From Kribbella albertanoniae (GTDB lineage: Bacteria > Actinomycetota > Actinomycetes > Propionibacteriales > Kribbellaceae): 39,326 nt of DNA. The stretch lies in assembly GCF_004348455.1 (NCBI RefSeq), contig NZ_SMKA01000046.1:1-39326 (forward strand), given 5' to 3'. A program made the translations under genes and the position numbers. Position 1 is the first letter of the stretch. Each line of letters starts with the position of its first letter. The notes below the pieces were generated by a model that was not told the origin of the DNA, ran no database searches, and saw only the letters and a list, made by a program, of their open reading frames with translations. Positions 16,093 to 24,692 of this stretch are shown here, in pieces.

Positions 16093-17202
16093 TCAAAGCC
16101 AGTGGTTGCGCTTGAACAACCGGTGAAGTCCCGTGCACGCCACCAGCATCACCCCGAGCACGACGAAGTAGCCGTACTTCGTGCGCAGCTCCGGCATGTA
16201 GTCGAAGTTCATCCCGTAGATCCCGGCGATCATCGTCGGTACGGCGAGGATCGCGACCCACGACGAGATCCGCCGCATGTCCTCGTTCTCGGACACCTGC
16301 ACCTGGGCCAGACCGGCCTGCAGGATCGAGCTGAGCAGCTCGTCGAACGAGATCACCTGCTCCTTCACCCGGAGCAAGTGGTCGTCGACGTCGCGGAAGT
16401 AGTTCCGGGTCTCGTCGGTGATCAGCGGGTGCCGCAGCGTGGACAGCGCGCGCATCGGCCCGGTCAGTGGGGCCACGGCCCGTTTCAGCTCGAGCACTTC
16501 GCGCTTGAGCTGGTAGACCCGGTCGATGTTGCGCCAGCCGCGCGGGGTGAACATCTCGGACTCGATCAGGTCCATGTCCGCCTGGACCGCGGCCGCGACC
16601 TCCAGATAGCGGTCGACCACATGGTCGGCGATGGCATGCAGCACGATGCCCGGTCCGACCGCCAGCCGCTCGGGCTCGGCTTCCAGGTCCTGCCGGAGGC
16701 CGGTCAGCTCACTGTGCTCGCCGTGCCGGACGGTGACCACGAACCCCGGCCCGCAGAACACCATCACCTCACCGGTCGCCACCACCTCACTGGTGGCGGT
16801 CAGATCCTGGTGCGGCACGTAGCTGACTGTCTTGAGCACCGCGAACAGAGTGTCGTCGTACCGCTCGAGCTTCGGCCGCTGGTGCGCCTCCGAGGCGTCC
16901 TCCAGGGCCAGCGCGTGCAGACCGAACTCGGCGCCGATGATCGCGAGCTGGTGGTCGGTCGGCTGGAACAGGCCGATCCAGACGAACCCCTGGCCGCGCT
17001 TGGCCCGCCCGAGCGCCTCGGTGTAGGAGTTGATCCGGTGGTCACGGTGGCCGTCGCGGTAGAACGCCCAGTCGACCAGCGCGCCGTCGAGTTTGCCGCT
17101 CGCCACCAGGTCCGGGCGGCTCGGCCCGTCACCCAGCGCCCGACGGGCGAACAGCTGTCCCATCCGGCGTGTCGCGCCCAGGTCCCAGCGTCGTCCGGTC
17201 AT
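16093..17202 (-). CDS. corA: CorA-family magnesium/cobalt transport protein
   Basis: This 369-residue protein is a pentameric-type divalent cation channel. The long N-terminal cytoplasmic domain includes FVWIGLFQPT and LALEDASEAHQRPKLERYDD, both typical of CorA, and a long helix region (IESEMFTPRGWRNIDRVYQLKREVLELKR split across the segment ~200-260). Two C-terminal membrane spans flank the signature YGMNF, with GMN at 330-332. The C terminus is basic (LFKRNHWL). I chose the ATG at 17200-17202; longer readings would run across the divergent promoter and into the next gene. No strong ribosome site is visible, and a GTG one codon upstream is also possible. The divergent small membrane-protein gene starts 76 bases away. 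Confidence 0.92.
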   Translation of the reverse strand: MTGRRWDLGATRRMGQLFARRALGDGPSRPDLVASGKLDGALVDWAFYRDGHRDHRINSYTEALGRAKRGQGFVWIGLFQPTDHQLAIIGAEFGLHALALEDASEAHQRPKLERYDDTLFAVLKTVSYVPHQDLTATSEVVATGEVMVFCGPGFVVTVRHGEHSELTGLRQDLEAEPERLAVGPGIVLHAIADHVVDRYLEVAAAVQADMDLIESEMFTPRGWRNIDRVYQLKREVLELKRAVAPLTGPMRALSTLRHPLITDETRNYFRDVDDHLLRVKEQVISFDELLSSILQAGLAQVQVSENEDMRRISSWVAILAVPTMIAGIYGMNFDYMPELRTKYGYFVVLGVMLVACTGLHRLFKRNHWL

Positions 17203-17278
17203 CACCGGCGAGGCTATCAAGACGCGGTAACCAGCCGTCGGCAATGATGGGGGTGGAAGCACGTGGAGAGGAACGACG

Positions 17279-17821
17279 ATGACGCAAGGCATGCCCTTGA
17301 TGGATCCGCGGCCGAGCGGTCTGACGATCGGGACGTATGACACCTACCGGGAGGCGCAGCGAGCTGTCGACTACCTCTCGGACGAGAAGTTCCCGGTCGA
17401 GCACACGACCATCGTCGGCAACAACCTGCGCCAGGTGGAGAAGATCACCGGCCGGCTGACCTGGGCCCGGGCGCTGACCGCCGGTCTGGGCAGTGGCGCC
17501 TGGTTCGGTCTGTTCGTGGGTGTCCTGCTGGGTGCCGTCACCAATGCGAACTGGCTGGCCGCTCTGCTCACCGGTGTGGTGCTGGGCGCGTTCTTCGGGG
17601 TGACGTTCGGTGGGCTGAGCTACGCGATGTCGGCGGGCCGGCGCGACTTCACCTCGCGGACCGCCGTGGTGGCGACGACGTACGACGTCCTGTGCGACTT
17701 CAAGTTCGCTGAGGAGGCCCGCAATCACCTGGCCAAGCTGGCGCTGAAGGGTGAGGTCAGCCCGCGCATCCCGGACCTCTCGGTCCAGCAGCAACAGCAG
17801 CAGCAGCCGCCACAGGCCTGA
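17279..17821 (+). CDS. General-stress-protein-like (GSP17M/YflT-type) small membrane protein
   Basis: This 180-residue protein has an N-terminal domain like that of the heat-induced stress protein GSP17M/YflT (TIGTYDTYREAQRAVDYLSDE split near residues 18-38, then FPVEHTTIVGN). Two glycine-rich membrane spans follow (about 65-85 and 88-112), then a short cytoplasmic domain. It ends in a run of seven glutamines followed by PPQA, which is unusual. The ATG has GAGAGGA about seven bases upstream. It is divergent from corA. In mycobacteria, as I recall, a similar gene (Rv1234) lies near corA and mrp, so the linkage may be old. Function is unknown. Confidence 0.78.
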   Translation: MTQGMPLMDPRPSGLTIGTYDTYREAQRAVDYLSDEKFPVEHTTIVGNNLRQVEKITGRLTWARALTAGLGSGAWFGLFVGVLLGAVTNANWLAALLTGVVLGAFFGVTFGGLSYAMSAGRRDFTSRTAVVATTYDVLCDFKFAEEARNHLAKLALKGEVSPRIPDLSVQQQQQQQPPQA

Positions 17822-17929
17822 GTGCCCCGGGCGGAGTGACGCACGTCTCTCCGCCCGGTGAGAGCCAGACCACGGCCCTCAGTGGTCCGATCCGCCAGCA
17901 TGGGTGTCCAACCCACAGGAGGAACCGGC

Positions 17930-18433
17930 ATGCAGTTCGGGCGCAGCTACGAGGAGTTCGAGGTCGGTGCGGTCTACAAGCACTGGCCCGGCAAGACGGT
18001 GACCGAGTACGACGACCACCTGTTCTGCCTGCTGACCATGAACCACCACCCGCTGCACCTGGACTCGAACTACGCCGCGGAGAGCACCCAGTTCGGCCAG
18101 AACGTTGTGGTCGGCAATTACATCTACTCGATCCTGCTCGGGATGTCGGTCCCCGACGTCAGCGGCAAGGCGATCGCGAACCTCGAGATCGAGTCCCTGC
18201 GGCACGTCGCCCCGACCTTCCACGGCGACACCATCTACGGCGAGACCGTCGTACTGGACAAGTGGGAGTCGAAGTCGAAGGACGACCGCGGCGTCGTCTA
18301 CGTCGAGACCAAGGGCTACAAGCAGGACGGCACCGTGGTCTGCCTGTTCCGCCGCAAGGTGATGGTCCCGAAGAACTCCTACCTCGAAGCCCGGGGCGGC
18401 GAACAGCCGGGCCGCCCCACGCCGGCGTCCTGA
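17930..18433 (+). CDS. MaoC-like hydratase, probably mesaconyl-CoA hydratase-like
   Basis: This 167-residue protein has a hot-dog fold of the MaoC hydratase type. It contains the hydratase signature region LLTMNHHPLHLDSNYA (35-49), where the usual G-D-x-N-P-L-H is changed to M-N-H-H-P-L-H with His43 kept, then VVVGNYIYSILLGMSVPDVSG. The same substitutions occur, as I recall, in the actinomycete MaoC proteins encoded beside crotonyl-CoA carboxylase/reductase and malyl-CoA lyase, where mesaconyl-CoA hydration is expected. The ATG has AGGAGGA at 17918-17923. No enzyme gene is adjacent: the partners lie 7-11 kb to the left. The substrate is inferred from family resemblance. Confidence 0.82.
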   Translation: MQFGRSYEEFEVGAVYKHWPGKTVTEYDDHLFCLLTMNHHPLHLDSNYAAESTQFGQNVVVGNYIYSILLGMSVPDVSGKAIANLEIESLRHVAPTFHGDTIYGETVVLDKWESKSKDDRGVVYVETKGYKQDGTVVCLFRRKVMVPKNSYLEARGGEQPGRPTPAS

Positions 18434-18549
18434 CGGCAAGCTCTTCGACCTGCATCGAACCGTTCGGGTGCTTTTGTCCCCTGATGCAAACCTTTGAGTT
18501 GCGATCCGACGGTCGCTGATAGTGAACCCTCCGCTACTGGGGAGGTTCC

Positions 18550-21500
18550 ATGTCACGAGGTGTGCTTCGGCGTACCTGGGCCGTTGTGCTCGGGTTGACG
18601 CTTGTCGCCGGTCTGCATCCGCCGGGTGCGACGGCGGCTCCGGCGCAGGAGAACGAAGAACCAACGGTCAAGGGCACCAAGGTCAAGCCGGTCCGCGGCT
18701 CGAACTACAAGGTGCAGCCACGCAAGCCGGATCTCGCTGTCGACATGGTGAAGACACCGACCGTTGCGTGGCCGGCGACCGGTTCGGCCGAGGTACAGCT
18801 GCCCGAGGTGACCTGGGGCGCGAAGCTGTCCGGCGTACTGCCGAAGCAGGCCGCCGGTGTGCTGCCGGTCGCGGTGGGACCGGCAACCTCCGACGGTACG
18901 GCGCCCGCCGGAGTGAAGGTCGACCTGCTCGGCAAGCACGACTCGTCGATGCTGGTCCGGCTCTCGACCACCGACAAGGCCCGGGCCAACGGCAAGGTGA
19001 ACCTGGAGCTGAACTACCAGGCGTTCCGGCACGCGTACGGCGGTGACTGGGCGACCCGGCTCCGGCTCGTCCAGCACCCCTCCGGTACACCGATCGCGAC
19101 CCGCAACAGTGGCGACGGAAAGCTGAGCGCCCAGGTACCGGCCACCGGTCTGTACGCGATGGAAGCGGCGGCCGAAGGACCGGCCGGCGATTTCGGCAAC
19201 ACCCAGCTGTCGCCGACCGCCTCGTGGTCGATCGGCGGCTCGTCAGGTGACTTCAACTGGCAGTACCCGTTCCGGGCACCGCCTGGTACCGGTGGGCCGA
19301 CTCCGACCATGAGCCTGGGGTACTCCTCGGGCAGTGTCGACGGCCGGACCTCCGGCACCAACAACCAGACGTCCTGGGCCGGTGAGGGTTTCGACCTCGC
19401 GCCGGGTGGCTCGATCGAGCGCCGGTACGCGTCTTGTGGGTCGAAGTCCGAGAAGACCGGGAACAACGGCAGTCGCATGGTCGGTGACCTGTGCTTCGCG
19501 ACCGACAACGCCACCTTCACGCTGAACGGCAAGGGCGGCGAGCTCGTCCTCGACGACGCCACCAAGCAGTGGCGGCCGAAGAGTGACGACGGCACCAAGG
19601 TCGAGCGCCTGTCCGGTGCTCCCAACGGTGACGAGGGCGGCACCGACGCCGAGCGCGGCGAGCACTGGGTGATCACCGCCAAGGACGGCACGAAATTCTA
19701 CTTCGGCCTGAACAAGCTGCCCGGTGCCGGCAGCGAGGCGACGAACTCCGCCTGGACGGTCCCGGTGGCCGGCAACCACGCCGGCGAGCAGTGCAACAAG
19801 CCCGCCTTCGCGGACTCGTTCTGCCAGCAGGTCTATCGGTGGAACCTGGACTACGTCGTCGACCTGCACGGCAACACGATGTCGTTGTTCTACGAGACCG
19901 AGAAGAACAACTACGCATACAACGGCACGCAGACCACGGTGAAGAGCTACGACCGGGCCGGCAACATCAAGCGGATCGAGTACGGCCAGACCGCCGGTCA
20001 GGTGTTCTCCGAGAAGCCGGTCGCGCGTGTCCACTTCGACACCACCGAGCGCTGCATCGCCGGTGCCAACTGCGCTCCGGCGGACTTCTTCGACTCCCCG
20101 CTGGACCAGGAGTGCACCAGCACCACAAAGTGCACCCAGACCGGGCCGAGCTTCTGGACGAAGAAGAAGCTGAGCAAGGTCCGCACGGAGGTCTGGAGAG
20201 GTACGGCGTTCGACGCGGTCGACACGTGGACCCTGCGGCACTCGTTCCCGAACCCGGGTGACAACACCGGCCCTCGGTTGTGGCTGGAGGCAATCACGCA
20301 CATCGGCGAGGTCGGCAGTGGCGCGGTCGCGATGCCGGAGATCAACTTCGACAAGGTCGCGATGAACAACCGCGTCGCGGACGGTACGGCGCGGCCGTTG
20401 CTGGACTGGTTCCGGATCCGGTCCATCCATTACGGCACCGGTGGTGAGCTGGCGATCACCTATTCCGACAAGGACTGCAGCCTGCCCGGCAACGTCCCCG
20501 CGGTGGACCGCAACGACCGTCGGTGCCACCCGCTGAAGTGGACGCCGCCCGGCGAGGTGAACGAGCGGGAAGACTGGTTCCACAAGTACGTCGTGACCTC
20601 GGTGACCGAGTCCGACCGGGTCAGCGGCATGCAGCCGGTGATGACCACCATCAGCTACCCGGGCAAGCCGGCCTGGCGGCACGACGACGAGGACGGTCTG
20701 GTCGAGATCGGCCGCAAGACCTGGTCCCAGTGGCGTGGCTACGACCGCGTCGTCACCACCAAGGGGCACCCGAGTGGTCCGCAGACGGTGACCGAGAACC
20801 GTTACTTCCAAGGCATGGACGGCGACAAGCTGAAGGACGGCGGTGTCAAGGACGTCGACCTGCTGGACTCCACCGGCGCCAAGACGCCGGACCTGAATAC
20901 GCTGTCCGGACAGGTCCGTGAGACCACCAAGCTGGTCAACGGCGCGATCTCCGAGCGGACCATCACCGACTCGTGGATCTCGCCGGCCACCTCGACCCGG
21001 GTGCGCGACTGGGGCACCACCAGTGCGTTCAAGGTCGAGCAGAAGGCCGTCAAGCAGTGGGAGGCCAAGCCGGGCGGTGGATTCCGCGAGACGGCGGCGA
21101 GCAACGAGTACTCGTCGACCGGTGCGCTGACGGCTGCCTCGAACGCCAATGATCTCTCGACGGCGACCGACGACACCTGCACCCGGTACGAGTACGCGAG
21201 CAACCCGGCCAAGGGCCTCGTCGAACTGCCGGTCCGGACCCAGACGGTCGCCAAGCCGTGTGACCAGCCGTGGACCAACACCGACGTGATCTCGGACGAG
21301 AAGCAGCTGTACACCGGCGGGACCACGCCGGAGATCGCAAGTCCGGCCGGCGCGCAGCGGCTGTCCGGTTTCACCGCCGCCGGCGCGCCGACGTACGAGA
21401 CGGTCCAGACGACGACGTACGACGATCACGGACGGCGCAAGACCGAAGCGGATGCCAAGAACAACACCACCACCTTCGGCTACCTGCCCGCGGACGGGCC

Positions 21501-24500
21501 GGTCACCAAGACGACGGTGACGATGGCCAACGGGCACACGTCCAGCACCGAGCTGGACCCGGCCTGGGGGCAGTCGACCAAGGTCACCGACGTCGGTAAC
21601 CGCACGACGGTGTCCGAGCGTGATGCGCTGGGCCGGGTCGCCAAGGTGTGGCTGCCCGGGCGTGCGCAGTCGGCCACGCCGAACGTCGAGCACACCTATC
21701 TGGCCGGTGTGGACGAGCCCGGGGTGGTGCACACCAAGAGCATGCGGGCCGACGGAACGTTCGAGACCAGCTACGAGATCCTGGACGGCCTGCAGCGCAA
21801 GCGGCAGGTCCAGACCGCGGCGGCCGACGGTATCGGGCGAGTGATCACCGACGTCCAGTACGACTCGCGCGGTCTGCAGGTGATCGAGAACAACCCGTAC
21901 TACAACGACGCCCCGCCCGGCGACCAGGTGTTCATCCCGGTCGAGGAGGAGTTGCCGGCCCGGAAGGCCACCACGTACGACGCGCTGGAGCGGCCGCTGA
22001 CCGAGTCGTTCTGGTCGAAGAACGAGCAGAAGTGGGCGACGACGTACAAGAACGAGGTCGACCGTCAGACCGTGGACCCGCCGGCGGGCGAGCAGGCGAC
22101 GACCCGGATCAACGATGCCCAGGGCAAGCTGCTTGAGCTGCGCACCTACAACACGCCTGGTGAGAGCACCAACTTCGACCAGACGGTGTACGTCTACACC
22201 AAGGCGGGACAGCTCTCATCCGTCACTGACCCGGCCGGGAACGTCTGGCGCTACGAGTACGACCTGCGCGGCCGCCGGGTGAAGGTGGTCGAGCCGGACC
22301 GTGGCACGACGACATACACCTACAACGAGCTGGACCAGAAGACGTCCAGCACGGACAACCGCGGGACGAAGCTCTTCTTCACCTACGACGAGATCGGTCG
22401 CGAGCGGACGGTTCGTGAGGGGACGCCGGACGGTCCGCTGCGGACCGAGCGCACGTACGACGGTGTCGCCAAGGGATCGCCGAGTACGGCAACCAGGTAT
22501 GTCAACGGCGAGGCGTACAAGACCGAGATCACCGGCTACGCGCCGAACGGTCAGCCGCTCGGGACGAAGGTCACGCTGCCCGCGTCCGAGGGGGGTCTGG
22601 CCAAGACGTACGCGACCGAGACCACCTACACGGAGTCCGGACAGCCGGCCACCGTCAAGGTCCCGGGGGTCGGCGGCCTGCCGGCCGAGACGCTGACCAC
22701 GACGTACGACACCAATGACCTGCCGAAGACGATGTCGAGTGAAGCGGGCACGTACGTCACCGACTCGCAGTTCAACGCCTACGGCGACCTCACGTACCTC
22801 GAGGTGAAGCCGACCGGTGGCAAGTACCTGCGGCACAACTACGTGTACGACGACGCGACCCGGCGGCTGACCCGGTCGTTCGTCCAGCGGCAGACCCTCG
22901 GGCCGCAGCGGGTGCTGGACCAGAGCTACGAGTACGACCATGCCGGCAACGTCACCAAGATCATCGACGCGCCGGCGAGTGGCAGCACGGAGCCGAAGGA
23001 CGTGCAGTGCTTCGGCTACGACGAATCGCGGCGGCTGACCCAGGCCTGGACGCCTGCTGACGAGAACTGTGGCGTCCAGCCGACTGCCGCGAGTCAATTG
23101 GGCGGACCGGCGCCGTACTGGCACCAGTGGACGTTCGACCAGATCGGCAACCGCAAGACCGAGAAGCGCACGACGACGGCCGGGGTGACCACCAGCAGCT
23201 ACGAGTACCCGGCGGCGGGGCAGGCCCGGCCGCACGCCGTACAGAAGGTCACCACGACGCTCCCGGACGCCAGCACGAAGGTCAGCCAATACACGTACGA
23301 CGCTGCGGGTAACCAGTCGACGCGGAACGTCGCCGGGACCGGGGAGACGTTCGAATGGGACGTCGAGGGCAAGCTGACCAAGGTCACGAAGGGCGATCAG
23401 AAGACCGAGTACGTCTACGACGCCGACGGCAACCGGCTGCTCCGCAGGGACAGCACCGGCACCACGCTGTACCTCGGTGAGACCGAGTTGCTGCTGATGC
23501 CGGACGGTTCCCAGCTGGGGACCAGGCACTACAGGTTCGGCAAGCAGACGATCGGCGTCCGGGTCGGCACCAAGCTCACCTGGCTGGGTTCGGACCACCA
23601 TGGCTCGGCGACACTGACCGTCGATGCCCAGACCCAGGCGTACCAGCGCAAGCGGATCACCCCGTACGGCGAGGTCCGGGGACCGGTGCCGACCGCCTGG
23701 CCCGGTCAGCGGGACTTCGTCGGCGGGACCCGCGACGATTCCACCGGACTTGTCCATCTGGGAGCACGTGAGTACGACCCGATCACCGGGAAGTTCATCT
23801 CCGTGGATCCGGTCGTCGACGCTGAGGACCCACAACAGCTGAACAGTTACTCGTACGCGAACAACAGCCCGGTGAGCTTCGTCGACGCCGACGGCAAGCG
23901 GTACCGCACCCAGACGGTCACGACGACCAAGACCGTCATCCGGGAGCACGTGAAGCGGATCAAGGAGCTGAAGAAGGAGATCGTCACCATCTACGTGACG
24001 ATCGTGATCTACACCTTCCTGGCCAAGATCGCCTCCGCGTTCGGGATGCATGAGTTCGCCCAGAAGATCACCGACGAGGTCGCCAAGCAGGTCGTCCGCT
24101 GGAAGGAGATCGTCCGGACGATCAGGTATCACACCTCGGAGATCATCCGGATCGTCACCAAGAAACTCGTCTACGTCCCGGAGCTGAAGGAAGCGCTCAA
24201 CCTCGCCAAACAGACCAACAGCAGTATCAACGGCATGGAACACGGCGTCGACAAGCTGGCCGGTGTCGCCCAGCAGATCAACGAGAACGCCAAGGCCGCC
24301 CAGGCCGCTGCCGAGGTGAACCGCCGGGTCAACGCCGAACTGCGCCGGATGGAAGAGGAGAAGCGCAAGAAGGACGAGGAGGAGAAGTACAAGGAGCGAG
24401 GTAGGGACATCGGTAAGTCGGCCGGTCTGTCCGCCGGTGCGCTCGCCGGCCGGTCGATCGGCATGGCCGCCGGTGCACTCTGTGGACCGTTCGTAGTGGC

Positions 24501-24684
24501 CTGCGGCCTTGGTCTCGGCTTCCTCGGCGGCCTGGCCGGCAACTGGCTCGGCGGCAAGATCGGTGAGGCGATCGGCGGGCAGGTCTACAACGACGAAAGG
24601 TGGAGGCCGACGAGGCCGCTGACGCCGCAGGAGCGGCAGGAACATATCGACAACCTCTGCAAGAGCAGCTACTCGGGTTGCTGA
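18550..24684 (+). CDS. Giant secreted RHS-repeat protein with glycine-zipper C-terminal tip
   Basis: This 2044-residue exported protein begins with a Sec signal peptide (about 1-30, ending ATAAPA). Residues ~225-330 carry the SpvB/TcaC-like start of RHS shells (SWSIGGSSGDFNWQYPFRA). Many YD repeats follow, for example YEYDLRGRRVKVVEPD, YTYDAAGNQSTRN and YVYDADGNRLLRRD. The RHS-associated core ends with GAREYDPITGKFISVDP (about 1738-1754) and SYANNSPVSFVDADGK (to about 1783). After that junction the ~260-residue tip is unlike the shell: a hydrophobic helix (IVTIYVTIVIYTFLAKIA), long charged coiled coils, then a GxxxG-rich zipper (about 1954-2010) and a terminal Cys. Polymorphic toxins keep their toxic domain at this place; here no nuclease motif is visible. 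GGAGG precedes the ATG by four bases. The lectin gene follows after 8 bases. Confidence 0.92.
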   Translation: MSRGVLRRTWAVVLGLTLVAGLHPPGATAAPAQENEEPTVKGTKVKPVRGSNYKVQPRKPDLAVDMVKTPTVAWPATGSAEVQLPEVTWGAKLSGVLPKQAAGVLPVAVGPATSDGTAPAGVKVDLLGKHDSSMLVRLSTTDKARANGKVNLELNYQAFRHAYGGDWATRLRLVQHPSGTPIATRNSGDGKLSAQVPATGLYAMEAAAEGPAGDFGNTQLSPTASWSIGGSSGDFNWQYPFRAPPGTGGPTPTMSLGYSSGSVDGRTSGTNNQTSWAGEGFDLAPGGSIERRYASCGSKSEKTGNNGSRMVGDLCFATDNATFTLNGKGGELVLDDATKQWRPKSDDGTKVERLSGAPNGDEGGTDAERGEHWVITAKDGTKFYFGLNKLPGAGSEATNSAWTVPVAGNHAGEQCNKPAFADSFCQQVYRWNLDYVVDLHGNTMSLFYETEKNNYAYNGTQTTVKSYDRAGNIKRIEYGQTAGQVFSEKPVARVHFDTTERCIAGANCAPADFFDSPLDQECTSTTKCTQTGPSFWTKKKLSKVRTEVWRGTAFDAVDTWTLRHSFPNPGDNTGPRLWLEAITHIGEVGSGAVAMPEINFDKVAMNNRVADGTARPLLDWFRIRSIHYGTGGELAITYSDKDCSLPGNVPAVDRNDRRCHPLKWTPPGEVNEREDWFHKYVVTSVTESDRVSGMQPVMTTISYPGKPAWRHDDEDGLVEIGRKTWSQWRGYDRVVTTKGHPSGPQTVTENRYFQGMDGDKLKDGGVKDVDLLDSTGAKTPDLNTLSGQVRETTKLVNGAISERTITDSWISPATSTRVRDWGTTSAFKVEQKAVKQWEAKPGGGFRETAASNEYSSTGALTAASNANDLSTATDDTCTRYEYASNPAKGLVELPVRTQTVAKPCDQPWTNTDVISDEKQLYTGGTTPEIASPAGAQRLSGFTAAGAPTYETVQTTTYDDHGRRKTEADAKNNTTTFGYLPADGPVTKTTVTMANGHTSSTELDPAWGQSTKVTDVGNRTTVSERDALGRVAKVWLPGRAQSATPNVEHTYLAGVDEPGVVHTKSMRADGTFETSYEILDGLQRKRQVQTAAADGIGRVITDVQYDSRGLQVIENNPYYNDAPPGDQVFIPVEEELPARKATTYDALERPLTESFWSKNEQKWATTYKNEVDRQTVDPPAGEQATTRINDAQGKLLELRTYNTPGESTNFDQTVYVYTKAGQLSSVTDPAGNVWRYEYDLRGRRVKVVEPDRGTTTYTYNELDQKTSSTDNRGTKLFFTYDEIGRERTVREGTPDGPLRTERTYDGVAKGSPSTATRYVNGEAYKTEITGYAPNGQPLGTKVTLPASEGGLAKTYATETTYTESGQPATVKVPGVGGLPAETLTTTYDTNDLPKTMSSEAGTYVTDSQFNAYGDLTYLEVKPTGGKYLRHNYVYDDATRRLTRSFVQRQTLGPQRVLDQSYEYDHAGNVTKIIDAPASGSTEPKDVQCFGYDESRRLTQAWTPADENCGVQPTAASQLGGPAPYWHQWTFDQIGNRKTEKRTTTAGVTTSSYEYPAAGQARPHAVQKVTTTLPDASTKVSQYTYDAAGNQSTRNVAGTGETFEWDVEGKLTKVTKGDQKTEYVYDADGNRLLRRDSTGTTLYLGETELLLMPDGSQLGTRHYRFGKQTIGVRVGTKLTWLGSDHHGSATLTVDAQTQAYQRKRITPYGEVRGPVPTAWPGQRDFVGGTRDDSTGLVHLGAREYDPITGKFISVDPVVDAEDPQQLNSYSYANNSPVSFVDADGKRYRTQTVTTTKTVIREHVKRIKELKKEIVTIYVTIVIYTFLAKIASAFGMHEFAQKITDEVAKQVVRWKEIVRTIRYHTSEIIRIVTKKLVYVPELKEALNLAKQTNSSINGMEHGVDKLAGVAQQINENAKAAQAAAEVNRRVNAELRRMEEEKRKKDEEEKYKERGRDIGKSAGLSAGALAGRSIGMAAGALCGPFVVACGLGLGFLGGLAGNWLGGKIGEAIGGQVYNDERWRPTRPLTPQERQEHIDNLCKSSYSGC

Positions 24685-24692
24685 GGAGCGCC

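Noticed and set aside
17783..17819. CAG/CAA run encoding seven glutamines as a microsatellite of interest
   Set aside because: It is a short run at the C terminus of a small protein. It is unusual but not enough to suggest phase variation, because the repeat unit is three bases and would not shift the frame.
19243..21732. Long open frame (829 codons) on the minus strand inside the RHS gene
   Set aside because: It is antisense to a well-supported RHS gene with recognisable YD repeats. Its translation is Arg/Val/Gly/Leu-rich without any motif, as expected for the opposite strand of high-GC codons.
22216..24645. Second long minus-strand open frame (809 codons) within the RHS gene
   Set aside because: It has the same codon-shadow composition and no domain, and it overlaps the RHS core and tip completely. 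I also considered it as an antisense immunity gene, but it shows no plausible protein features.
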